DNA of 17,204 nt from Chloroflexota bacterium (GCA_016234525.1 JACRBK010000657.1:1-17204), one strand, 5' to 3'. Numbered from the stretch's first letter, positions 7,494 through 14,248 are shown. Notes: generated by a model not told the origin, from the letters alone. Made by a program: numbers and translations.

Positions 7494-7925
7494 TTATTTC
7501 TGAGGCTGATCGAACGCCCCAAGCTGCGAGAGCAAGCCGAACATGTCCTGCTCCAGATACAGTTCGAGGATGTAGCCGCCCCGAATGCGCATGATGTCAA
7601 AACCGCTGATGGAGACCTTGCGACCGGTGGCCGGAATGCCCATCATCGGGCCGAGATGTGTTCCGTGAAAAGTCCAGCGCACCGAGGCGAGTTCACCCTC
7701 GTAGAGGATTTCATCATCGGTGATTTGCAAGTCAGGGAAGGCGCTGCGCAAAAAATTGGCATAGGCTTTGAAGCCTTCGCGCCCGTAACTCAGTTCCGGC
7801 GGGACATTCGCGCTGATAATGCGGCAGTCTTCGACGTAGATTTCGTCTACCACGTCATTGTTGCCGGTACTCAGCCAGTCGGCGTGCGAACGATGGGGTA
7901 GTTGTCTCTCTTCAGGTGTCATCAT
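7494..7925 (-). CDS. SnoaL-like protein E
   Basis: A 143-residue single SnoaL-like domain. Landmarks: IYVEDCRIISANVPPEL, AFPDLQITDDEILYEGELA, GTHLG with His90, MMGIPATGRKVSISG, and GGYILELYLEQDMFG with Asp127, then LLSQLGAF. The N-terminal helix is more diverged than in its neighbours (HRSHADWLSTGNNDVVDE), and Leu-Tyr replaces the usual Arg-Trp before the Asp. Two ATG codons stand in a row (7923-7925 and 7920-7922); either is possible, with GGGAGA about 8-11 nt ahead. It lies between two double-domain relatives (gaps 26 and 35 nt), which supports co-transcription. Function beyond the family fold is not known. Confidence 0.87.
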   Translation of the reverse strand: MMTPEERQLPHRSHADWLSTGNNDVVDEIYVEDCRIISANVPPELSYGREGFKAYANFLRSAFPDLQITDDEILYEGELASVRWTFHGTHLGPMMGIPATGRKVSISGFDIMRIRGGYILELYLEQDMFGLLSQLGAFDQPQK

Positions 7926-7951
7926 AGTAGGTTCTCCCTTGCTGGCCGGTT

Positions 7952-8767
7952 TTACCCGCCCAGACCTAACTGGCGGCTGAGACGCATAACATCCAGGTTG
8001 CCCCAGCGTTCGACGATGCGACCATTCTCAACACGAAATTCGTTGATCCCCGTAAATTCCAGGGCGTTGCCGGAGGGCTTCACGCCGAATAATTCAGCGC
8101 CCGTGTGGTGTCCGGTGACGGTGTAACGGTGAACAACTTTGTCCCCTTCACCGAACATCAGATCGTGGACCAACTTCAGATCAGGAATGGCGGCTCGGAA
8201 AGTCCCGACAATTTGCAGCGGCCCGGCGATTCCACCCGGAACAGGGAATGGTGGTGCATGGACCACAATGTCTTGAGCTACAAATTGAGGTTCTTTGTCG
8301 AAATTGCCCTTACCCCATATTTCTTCGAAGTAATCGCGGACTAACTTCTTGTTTTCTTCAACCGCCGCATTGTGCTGCATGATCACGGCAGGCACATCTG
8401 AGATGCCAAACCGTTCAGCGATCTGGCCGTTGCGTATGGTGAAAAAAGAGATGCTGGAAAAGTTCACCTGCCGGAAGGTAGGCCGAATTTCCAGGAAATT
8501 TGCCTTGTGAGTGCCTTTGGCGGTCAGATGGATCGCTACCCGATCACCTTCGGCCAGCAGTTGTTGGACCGTAAACGTCAGGTCAGGCAGGGCGTTGCGG
8601 AATGTAGTGACTAACTGCCGGTAGCCATCGCGCCCGTTGGCCATTCCGGGTGGTATGGTGTGATCGATGAAGTCGGGGGTGAATAGTTTATCGAGCGAAT
8701 TCAAGTCGCCTTTGTTCCAAGCCTCATCAAACAGGCGCCGCACGATAGTTTTGTTTTGTTCCGACAT
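7952..8767 (-). CDS. Double-domain SnoaL-like protein F
   Basis: A 271-residue tandem of two SnoaL-like domains. Domain 1 (about 3-130): EQNKTIVRRLFDEAWNKGDL, FTPDFIDHTIPPG, LPDLTFTVQQLLAEGDRV, GTHKA with His87, and GQIAERFGISDVPAV with Asp124. Domain 2 (about 137-271): VRDYFEEIWGKGNF, PFPVPGGIAG, IPDLKLVHDLMFGEGDKV, GHHTG with His221, and GRIVERWGNLDVMRL with Asp259. Domain 1 has lost the usual FMGIPPTG loop (it reads NFLEIRPTFRQ), so the two halves may bind different ligands or one half may be structural. GGGAGGG lies ahead of the ATG. The gap to the preceding gene holds an 8-bp perfect hairpin. Confidence 0.88.
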   Translation of the reverse strand: MSEQNKTIVRRLFDEAWNKGDLNSLDKLFTPDFIDHTIPPGMANGRDGYRQLVTTFRNALPDLTFTVQQLLAEGDRVAIHLTAKGTHKANFLEIRPTFRQVNFSSISFFTIRNGQIAERFGISDVPAVIMQHNAAVEENKKLVRDYFEEIWGKGNFDKEPQFVAQDIVVHAPPFPVPGGIAGPLQIVGTFRAAIPDLKLVHDLMFGEGDKVVHRYTVTGHHTGAELFGVKPSGNALEFTGINEFRVENGRIVERWGNLDVMRLSRQLGLGG

Positions 8768-8798
8768 GCTATTTCCCTCCCTAAAATATGGCAGAAGG

Positions 8799-8822
8799 GA
8801 GCCGGTTAAAGATCACCGGCTC
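8799..8822 (-). other. Intercistronic hairpin after protein G gene
   Basis: Perfect 8-bp inverted repeat GAGCCGGT (8799-8806) and ACCGGCTC (8815-8822) with an 8-nt loop. It starts 9 nt after the stop codon at 8832. No U-tract follows on the minus strand. Confidence 0.6.
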
Positions 8823-8831
8823 GCCTCGTGC

Positions 8832-9266
8832 TTAGCTTTGGTCGGGCGAAGGAATGACGCCCATCTGCATGAACATGCCCAGCATATTGAGTTCGCCCCA
8901 ACCTTCGGTGATCTTGCCGTCAATGACACGATCAATCCCGATGGAAGTGACTTCGATCTTTTTGCCGCTGGCAGGGATCGGCCCAAACGGCCCCGTATGT
9001 GTGGCGCGCCAGGTCATGCGGATGGTCGAATATTCACCTTCGGTGATAATGTCGTCCATCGTCATTTTGCCGTCAGGAAAGGCGGTATGCCATGCCTGAA
9101 CCATCCCGATCACGCCGTCTGGCCCCTGCTTGATGTCCTGACCGCCAGCGCCATGCGCTGTAAAATCAGGGTGCACCAGTTCGTGGGCGATGCTGTAGTT
9201 CTTTTTGTTCCACAACTCTTCGAACCAGCGTGCAAAGAGTTTGCGATGTTCTTCAGCGTGTGACAT
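8832..9266 (-). CDS. SnoaL-like protein G
   Basis: A 144-residue single SnoaL-like domain from the ATG at 9264-9266 (MSHAEEHRKLFARWFEELWN). A TTG at 9296 in the same frame with GGAG 5 nt ahead is an alternative giving 10 more residues; the ATG is preferred because AAGGGG lies 8 nt ahead and the start aligns with sister proteins. Landmarks: LVHPDFTAHGAGG, AFPDGKMTMDDIITEGEY, ATHTG with His90, GPIPASGKKIEVTS, and GKITEGWGELNMLG, where the Asp expected in most sisters is Asn127. It shares this Asn with protein C. It follows the tautomerase gene by 39 nt. Activity unknown. Confidence 0.87.
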   Translation of the reverse strand: MSHAEEHRKLFARWFEELWNKKNYSIAHELVHPDFTAHGAGGQDIKQGPDGVIGMVQAWHTAFPDGKMTMDDIITEGEYSTIRMTWRATHTGPFGPIPASGKKIEVTSIGIDRVIDGKITEGWGELNMLGMFMQMGVIPSPDQS

Positions 9267-9305
9267 TTCGTTTGCCCCTTGGGACGGTTGTCCCAATGAT
9301 TCTCC

Positions 9306-9599
9306 TCAGCGTTTGCCGCTGTCGGCTTTTTGCTGTGCGACGACCTGGCCCATAATTTCGTTGGCGCGGGCATGGACTTTGCTGGTGTAATCACCAATCA
9401 AATATTCCAGATCGGGCATGGGGACGCCTGCGATGCTCCATTCGCCCATCGGGGTTTCCTGGATGATGCAGTAAGTGTAGGGGCGAACAACTTCACCCAG
9501 CACCGACACGAAGGTTTCGGTCATCTTTTGCAGGAGTTCGCGCTTCTGCTCAGGAGTAGCGACCACGTCTTTGATGAACTGAATAGTGATGATAGGCAT
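9306..9599 (-). CDS. 4-oxalocrotonate tautomerase family protein
   Basis: A 97-residue tautomerase-superfamily protein. The N-terminus MPIITIQFIKDVVATPEQKR has the required Pro2, which becomes the N-terminal catalytic base after Met removal, and the beta-alpha start typical of the family. It is longer than the 62-residue classical 4-OT and extends with GVPMPDLEYLIGDYTSKVHA, as in other 80-100 residue relatives. Family enzymes convert enols to conjugated ketones or do related dehalogenation and decarboxylation steps in aromatic and other catabolic routes. GAGGAG lies 7 nt ahead of the ATG. Its place inside the NTF2-rich operon suggests that an enol or unsaturated keto acid occurs in the pathway (inference). 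Confidence 0.88.
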   Translation of the reverse strand: MPIITIQFIKDVVATPEQKRELLQKMTETFVSVLGEVVRPYTYCIIQETPMGEWSIAGVPMPDLEYLIGDYTSKVHARANEIMGQVVAQQKADSGKR

Positions 9600-9636
9600 T
9601 GCTGTACTCCTCGCCCGAAGGCAGTAAACCGAATGG

Positions 9637-10110
9637 TTATTCTTCTAAACGTTCCGAATTATCTCCGACAGGCGACCAGAACTGATCGTACTGGTCCGTC
9701 CCATCACCGAAGATTCCACCTTTGCCCTCGATCACCTTGCCGTCACGCCAACGCAGCACATGCACCACGTCGATATCGAGCTTGGTATAGGGCAGCGTTC
9801 CGGTAGCGGGCATCAGCCCTTTGGGTTCGTGTCCCAAGCGGTAACCCACATTGCGCGTAACATCGGCGGACCATTCGCCTGTGACCATCACGGCAATCGC
9901 GGTCATGTGGAAACTACGGGCCGAGAGGCGTCCCACCTCGCCCATGAAAGCCAGGAATGCATCCAGGCCGTGATACCAGCCGGACAGCCGGTTATGACCA
10001 GGGACCAGCCAGTTCATGTCTTTGTCCCAGTATTTTTCGATTTCGGACCGGTTGCCGCTGGCAAGTGCCTCGTAGGCTTTGCCGACTAATTCGGGAGTTG
10101 TATCAGCCAT
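9637..10110 (-). CDS. NTF2-like protein H (SnoaL_2 / ketosteroid-isomerase-related)
   Basis: A 157-residue protein of the broad NTF2-like superfamily, different from the ester-cyclase-type members. It has ELVGKAYEALASGNRSEIEK (helix 1), DMNWLVPGHNRLSGWYHG, GLDAFLAFMGEVGRLSARSF, and a C-terminal strand VVHVLRWRDGKVIEGKGG. The element PGHxxLSGxxxGxDAxxAFxG is shared with protein I (10144-10569), so these adjacent genes look like an old tandem duplication. The C-terminus after GIFGDGTDQYDQFWSP is polar. Leader CACAAGAGGAAAACA before the ATG resembles those of the VOC gene and protein A. Function unknown; isomerase, hydrolase or binding roles all occur in this fold. Confidence 0.82.
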   Translation of the reverse strand: MADTTPELVGKAYEALASGNRSEIEKYWDKDMNWLVPGHNRLSGWYHGLDAFLAFMGEVGRLSARSFHMTAIAVMVTGEWSADVTRNVGYRLGHEPKGLMPATGTLPYTKLDIDVVHVLRWRDGKVIEGKGGIFGDGTDQYDQFWSPVGDNSERLEE

Positions 10111-10143
10111 GTTGTTTTCCTCTTGTGCTCAAGCCGGCACGGA

Positions 10144-10569
10144 TTATTTCTGGTTCAGGCGTTCTGGGATACCCTTCAGCTTGAATACCGTCCACATATA
10201 ACGGTCTACCGTGTGCTGATCGCCAGTGTGCACGCGCACTTCGAAGATTTTGCCGTCTTTGATCCCGTAGGAGGTGCAGGTGGGGAAGATAAATTCTTCT
10301 TCACCAATCTTGCCATGGCCGGTATGTTTTTCGACGACGGTGCCGTCATCCAACACGCCAAAATGCGCGTTGTCTACCCAGATGCCCGCCTGGAACAGCG
10401 CACCGAAGAACGCGATCACGGCATCTACGCCTTCCATCCGGCCTGACAGCGGGTGATGGCCGGGCATGGTCCAGCTCATTTGCGGGTGAAACAGTTCGCG
10501 CTTGATCGAGTCCATGTCGCCTTTGCCGAAGTATTCATACATCTTGAAGACCAAATCTGTGTTAGCCAT
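10144..10569 (-). CDS. NTF2-like protein I
   Basis: A 141-residue NTF2-like protein. Visible parts: DLVFKMYEYFGKGDMDSIKR (helix 1), HPQMSWTMPGHHPLSGRMEG, GVDAVIAFFGALFQAG, then strands HFGVLDDGTVVEKHTGHGK and YGIKDGKIFEVRVHTGDQ. It is a sister of protein H next door (33 nt downstream) by the shared PGHxxLSG and GxDAxxAFxG elements. It has an AAGGAG site 10 nt before the ATG. The gap to the preceding gene is 123 nt, the longest in the operon, and may allow an internal promoter. Function unknown. Confidence 0.82.
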   Translation of the reverse strand: MANTDLVFKMYEYFGKGDMDSIKRELFHPQMSWTMPGHHPLSGRMEGVDAVIAFFGALFQAGIWVDNAHFGVLDDGTVVEKHTGHGKIGEEEFIFPTCTSYGIKDGKIFEVRVHTGDQHTVDRYMWTVFKLKGIPERLNQK

Positions 10570-10661
10570 GTCCGTCTTTCTCCTTGTTTATGACATTCCT
10601 GCTGACTATAGCTTTGTTTATCGGCACAAGGCCGCGTCACACAACGTAATTGATAGAGAAT

Positions 10662-10676
10662 GTAGGGGCCGCCTAC
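10662..10676 (-). other. Small intercistronic hairpin after protein J gene
   Basis: GTAGG (10662-10666) and CCTAC (10672-10676) around a 5-nt loop, starting 16 nt after the stop at 10693. The stem is only 5 bp; it is listed because its position matches the other intercistronic hairpins. Confidence 0.3.
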
Positions 10677-10692
10677 CAAACTTTCAGACCGC

Positions 10693-11145
10693 CTAAAGCG
10701 GGGCTGATCCGGGCAGCAGCTTGAGTTCGTCCACCACATACCGGGTGATCACAGCTTTTCCGCTGGCGGGAGATCGCTTGACAACCCAGGTCTGGTACGC
10801 ATCCATCTTCAGCCGTTCCGAATTGGGCGCCGGAGGAGTCCATTTGCTGGCTTCCCAGCGCACAACCAGCTTGATGTCGGCGCGCTGGCCGTCAGGCGAC
10901 AGTTTAATGTCGAGAGACTGCATCGTATGGACTTCATCGAAGAACAGCCGATACCACCCGTCACGAACCAGTTTTTCGGCTTCGGCCAGGTTGTGCAGCG
11001 TCGCTTCGGGAAACACCATTTCGAGTTCGCTTTCCGAAACGAATTGCATCACTTCCGCTATCGGTTTGTGAACGTCCAGGGCGAGGTACCAGTCCACCAC
11101 CATTTTTTCAACTTCGTTTTTGGTCAGAGGCGCTAAATTTGCCAT
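10693..11145 (-). CDS. NTF2-like protein J, diverged
   Basis: A 150-residue protein that I assign to the NTF2-like fold by its overall layout: N-terminal helices (KNEVEKMVVDWYLALDVHKP, IAEVMQFV), a strand ELEMVFPEATLHN, helix AEAEKLVRDGWYRLFF, then long beta strands IKLSPDGQRADIKLVVRWEA and DAYQTWVVKRSPASGKAVI, ending YVVDELKLL. It does not carry the SnoaL GTHxG or the H/I PGHxxLSG motifs, so it is a separate branch. No signal peptide or membrane segment. The GGAG site is rather far (11 nt) from the ATG. It is 21 nt after gene K. Function unknown; a binding or isomerase role is only inferred from fold and context. Confidence 0.72.
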   Translation of the reverse strand: MANLAPLTKNEVEKMVVDWYLALDVHKPIAEVMQFVSESELEMVFPEATLHNLAEAEKLVRDGWYRLFFDEVHTMQSLDIKLSPDGQRADIKLVVRWEASKWTPPAPNSERLKMDAYQTWVVKRSPASGKAVITRYVVDELKLLPGSAPL

Positions 11146-11166
11146 TGTTTGTTTTGCTCCACACCA

Positions 11167-11526
11167 CTAGCTTTGTTTGGGTTTGACGGATTTCACGCCC
11201 GTAAACTGCCGGATCGCTTTGCCGTCTTGAAATGTGAACACGTCGTATACCACTGCCTCACCGAAATCCGTTTTTACAGTAGCTTCGAAGAAAATCGCGT
11301 CTTCGATCTCGGTAAATTTATCGGTGGACAGCAGGGTGATAGTTCCCAGATGTTCCAGGTAGTTTTTGAAGTGTTCGCGCAGGGCCGCCTGGCCGCGCAC
11401 GATAAAGTCAAACCCGACCAGAACAGCGTCCGGGTGGTACTGCATTTCGATCAGGTTGTTGATGTCCTGCTTTTCCAGGAAATCAACGTGCCGCTCGTAA
11501 AATGCTTTACCAAAAGTGGTTGCCAT
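11167..11526 (-). CDS. Short NTF2-like protein K
   Basis: A 119-residue compact NTF2/SnoaL-like protein. It has helix 1 GKAFYERHVDFLEKQDINNL, IEMQYHPDAVLVGFDFIVRG, helix GQAALREHFKNYLEHLG, then strands LLSTDKFTEIEDAIFFEATV and VVYDVFTFQDGKAIRQFTGV. The 'H-DA-L---D----G--AL--HF' layout is common in stress-related and SnoaL-like small NTF2 proteins. It is the first NTF2-type gene after the ThDP enzyme (15-nt gap), and the GAGGAAA site supports the start. It lacks the extra motifs seen in the ester-cyclase-type members. Specific function unknown. Confidence 0.78.
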   Translation of the reverse strand: MATTFGKAFYERHVDFLEKQDINNLIEMQYHPDAVLVGFDFIVRGQAALREHFKNYLEHLGTITLLSTDKFTEIEDAIFFEATVKTDFGEAVVYDVFTFQDGKAIRQFTGVKSVKPKQS

Positions 11527-11541
11527 GAATTTCCTCTACGG

Positions 11542-13236
11542 TTACTTGCCAACGCCAGGTACCTGGCTGTCAACCACCAGATCGATCAGGAACGGGCCGT
11601 TATGACTGAGCATCTGCTGGATGGCCGGGCCAACCTGGTCGGGACGTTCGACGCGCACGCCCGGCACACCCATCGATTCCGCGATTTTGGCGAAATCGAC
11701 CACTGGGCCATCCAGGTCAAATGAGCTGGGGAACTTGCCCATCGGCAAACCCTGTTCGTGCCAGTACTGCATGATATTCAGTTTGAGCAGCATATAGCTG
11801 GAGTTGTTGCAGATGACGAACTTGGCCCCGATGTTGTGGCGCGCCGCCGTCCAGAGTGCCTGGATGGTGTACATGCTGCCCCCATCGCCCGTAAAACCGA
11901 TCACGGTTTTGTCAGGGCGAGCCAACTTCAGACCGAGTGCGCCAGGAATGCCCACGCCCAGCGATCCGCCGCGTGTTTGGAAGAACGTATCAGGTTTGAT
12001 CGGCGGCAAATGGCGGGTGATCGGCGGCGAACTGGTCAGCGCTTCGTCAAAGATGATCGCATCGTCGGGCAGATGCCGGGCCAATTCTTGAGCAAAACGC
12101 GACATGTGCAGCGGCATTTCGTCGCGGACTTTCTCGTCGGCCTCAAACTGAGCTTTGAGCGACTGTTCTTTGGCTGCGCCGCTGGTTTCCAGGCGCGCTT
12201 TCGCGGCACGCTGCTGCGCTGTACTCATCGTTGCATCGAGTTCGGTGGCGAGCGCCGCCAATGACAGTTTCGGATCGGCTACGATACCCAGGTCTACCGG
12301 GAAATTTTTGGCGATCTCGTAAGCGTTCAGGTCCAAATGGATGATTTTGGCGTTCGACGCAAAAATATCTGACGTCGATAGGTACGGGAAGACTTCGGGG
12401 AAAACATACGTCCCCACGATCAATATAGCATCGGCTTCGTGTACAATGCGGCTGCTGCTCGACCCGAACATATGCCCCAGGCTGCCTTTATACAGCGGGT
12501 GATTGGCCCGGAGATTGACTTCGGAGTTATCCGCACCCCAGACATCCGCCCCCAGTTTTTCGGCGACCCGTTCAAGTTCCACCTGCGCCCCGGCATAGGC
12601 GATGCCATCGCCCATGATAATGAGCGGTTTTTGCGCGTTGCTGAGCAGGCGCGCGGCAGCGGCGACATCGTCCGGGTGAGGGACCACGCGGGTGCTGGGG
12701 AACGAGGTCGGAACCACTGGCTCTTGAATAGTCTGGTCCAGCATATCGGCGGGCAGGCAGACAAACACTGGCCCCATCGGGGGAGTAGCCGCGATTTTGA
12801 CAGCACGGCGCAGCACACGCAGCGTCGAAGCCGGATCAACCACGCGGGTAGCCCACTTGGTCACCGGTCGGGCCATGCTGACCAGATCGGCAGCCATCTG
12901 TGCGTCCATCGCGTCATATTTGATACCCGACTCACCGGCGACGATGACCAGGGGCGAATGTCCGCGAAACGCCTGGTATATCATGCCGATCCCGTTGCCC
13001 AACCCTACCCCACTGTGAAGCTGGACCAGGGTGGGTTTTTTGGTGTAGCGGGCATAAGCATCCGCCATCGCGACAGCGATGGTTTCTTGCATGGTCAGGA
13101 TATACTGAAAGCCTGGATATTCGTCCACCGCATCCAGAAAACCCTGCTCCACTGTTCCGGGATTGCCGAACATATAGGTCATGCCATCGGCAAGAAATTG
13201 TTCAATGATTGCAAAACGACCAGCTTTATTCGGCAT
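11542..13236 (-). CDS. Thiamine-diphosphate enzyme, benzoylformate-decarboxylase-like
   Basis: A 564-residue ThDP enzyme with the three usual domains: Pyr (about 1-170), middle (about 190-340) and PP (about 375-555). The cofactor Glu is Glu51 (MQETIAVAMADAYAR). FGNPG (23-27) and LHSGVGLGNGIG with His74 match the benzoylformate decarboxylase (BFD) type, where the equivalent His is catalytic. The metal/diphosphate motif is GDG (450-452) to NN (477-478). The second BFD active-site His does not appear in the segment VGTYVFPEVFPYL by eye. Likely reactions: decarboxylation of a 2-keto acid, or acyloin formation or cleavage. It could also be an acetolactate-synthase-like or oxalyl-CoA-decarboxylase-like homologue. 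GGAGG precedes the ATG. It is probably the only C-C bond enzyme of the operon apart from possible cyclases. Confidence 0.9.
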   Translation of the reverse strand: MPNKAGRFAIIEQFLADGMTYMFGNPGTVEQGFLDAVDEYPGFQYILTMQETIAVAMADAYARYTKKPTLVQLHSGVGLGNGIGMIYQAFRGHSPLVIVAGESGIKYDAMDAQMAADLVSMARPVTKWATRVVDPASTLRVLRRAVKIAATPPMGPVFVCLPADMLDQTIQEPVVPTSFPSTRVVPHPDDVAAAARLLSNAQKPLIIMGDGIAYAGAQVELERVAEKLGADVWGADNSEVNLRANHPLYKGSLGHMFGSSSSRIVHEADAILIVGTYVFPEVFPYLSTSDIFASNAKIIHLDLNAYEIAKNFPVDLGIVADPKLSLAALATELDATMSTAQQRAAKARLETSGAAKEQSLKAQFEADEKVRDEMPLHMSRFAQELARHLPDDAIIFDEALTSSPPITRHLPPIKPDTFFQTRGGSLGVGIPGALGLKLARPDKTVIGFTGDGGSMYTIQALWTAARHNIGAKFVICNNSSYMLLKLNIMQYWHEQGLPMGKFPSSFDLDGPVVDFAKIAESMGVPGVRVERPDQVGPAIQQMLSHNGPFLIDLVVDSQVPGVGK

Positions 13237-13260
13237 TTTTTAGCCTCCATCGACTTTATC

Positions 13261-13294
13261 GGGCGTACCCTCTTAGCTTAATCAGGGCACGCCC
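13261..13294 (-). other. Intercistronic hairpin after second DJ-1 gene
   Basis: GGGCGT (13261-13266) pairs with ACGCCC (13289-13294), and CCCT (13268-13271) with AGGG (13284-13287), separated by one A-C mismatch; the loop is 12 nt. It starts 14 nt after the stop at 13308. No U-tract on the minus strand. Confidence 0.6.
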
Positions 13295-13307
13295 ATAGTT
13301 CACCACC

Positions 13308-14129
13308 CTACCAACCGTAGCGGCGCAGCCCGTTTTCGAGAACCTGTACCATCAGTTCACCCACCAGGTGCGAATCCTGAGTCGAACGCCCGGTCAGGAA
13401 CGGGTAGTCCAGGATCGTCGAGAGCGTATGCCCTACACCGCCGTGATATTGACCATCGGGGCCGGTCGCATCACGCAAGATCAGTTCCAGCGGGTACGGG
13501 GGCGGCCCCATGTTCAGGTTGGTATTCAAGAAGCCGGTGCCGTCTTTATAGTCGTATTCCAGCGCATGGCCGGTAACGTGTTTGCCCCAGATGATGCTGC
13601 GGCGATCCGTCCAATCGCGAGCGAAGGCCAGGCAAGTCACGCCGTAACATTCCGCCACGATCAGTTTGTCCAGCGCCAAAAAGCCCAAGATCACGTCATG
13701 CAGGCGTTGATTGTTCACCATATCGATCAGGGGACCGCTGCCGCCGACCAGCAGCAGGGCGTCATAGGCTTCCAGGTCTTTCCAGGCCTGGTCGCGTTTG
13801 TTGTGATACTCTTCCAGCCCGTGCGCAAAATGAGGAGAGCTAAAGTAGGGGCGCTCCGGGAACCAGTCGCGCAGGCTGATCGGGTTGTCAATGCGCGTGC
13901 CCTCGTCGATTTCACGAGTTTTTTTGGCGTAGTATTCAGAAGTCACCAACTTGTCCAGCGGGGGATCCATGTAGGTCGGGTCCATGCTGGGGGGTAGTGC
14001 ATGAGCGCGGCGGCCTTTAGGAGTCATAAAAACTGACTCATAACCCGCTGCATCCAGCACTTCCAGGGGACCGACTAATTCTTCACCCCAAAAGCCGAAC
14101 TCGGATAGAACAATTAGAACTTTTCTCAC
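13308..14129 (-). CDS. DJ-1/PfpI family protein, Hsp31-like (second copy)
   Basis: A 273-residue DJ-1 superfamily protein, longer than the first copy and closer in size to Hsp31-type members. It begins with GTG at 14127-14129, with AGGAGG 7 nt ahead. Landmarks: MRKVLIVLSEFGFWGEELVG with Glu16/Glu17 as candidate partner acid, GYESVFMTPKG, the LLLVGGSGPLIDM loop, and the nucleophile elbow VAECYGVTC with Cys161. The end DYPFLTGRSTQDSHLVGE is the usual final element. An insertion (about 45-110: SMDPTYMDPPLD, DWFPERPYFSSPH) forms a cap absent from small DJ-1 proteins. It is the first gene of the leftward operon, about 110 nt below a good promoter. Glyoxalase III, chaperone or hydratase activity is possible; none is proven. 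Confidence 0.88.
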   Translation of the reverse strand: MRKVLIVLSEFGFWGEELVGPLEVLDAAGYESVFMTPKGRRAHALPPSMDPTYMDPPLDKLVTSEYYAKKTREIDEGTRIDNPISLRDWFPERPYFSSPHFAHGLEEYHNKRDQAWKDLEAYDALLLVGGSGPLIDMVNNQRLHDVILGFLALDKLIVAECYGVTCLAFARDWTDRRSIIWGKHVTGHALEYDYKDGTGFLNTNLNMGPPPYPLELILRDATGPDGQYHGGVGHTLSTILDYPFLTGRSTQDSHLVGELMVQVLENGLRRYGW

Positions 14130-14210
14130 CGGATTACCTCCTGACCGCTAGAAACGAACTACTCTTTGATGGTTATTTTTAAGGTGAGACACCACATACA
14201 GCCGGTATTA

Positions 14211-14228
14211 CATCAAATGTCATTGATG
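14211..14228. promoter_or_regulatory. Inverted repeat, candidate operator of the leftward operon
   Basis: CATCAA (14211-14216), 6-nt spacer, TTGATG (14223-14228). It falls about 20 nt downstream of the minus-strand -10 box, near the start of the transcript. Another TTGATG stands at 14166-14171. Arms of 6 bp in AT-rich DNA can arise by chance. Confidence 0.35.
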
Positions 14229-14248
14229 CTTTCACAGCTTCAAAAAGG

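Noticed and set aside
3633..11526. Type II polyketide synthase cluster suggested by many SnoaL-like cyclases
   Set aside because: No ketosynthase, chain-length factor, acyl carrier protein or ketoreductase is present in the window.
12439..13281. 280-codon plus-strand frame
   Set aside because: Antisense to the ThDP enzyme; no recognisable protein motif and no Shine-Dalgarno.
13368..13997. 209-codon plus-strand frame
   Set aside because: Antisense to the second DJ-1 gene; composition is that of a shadow frame.
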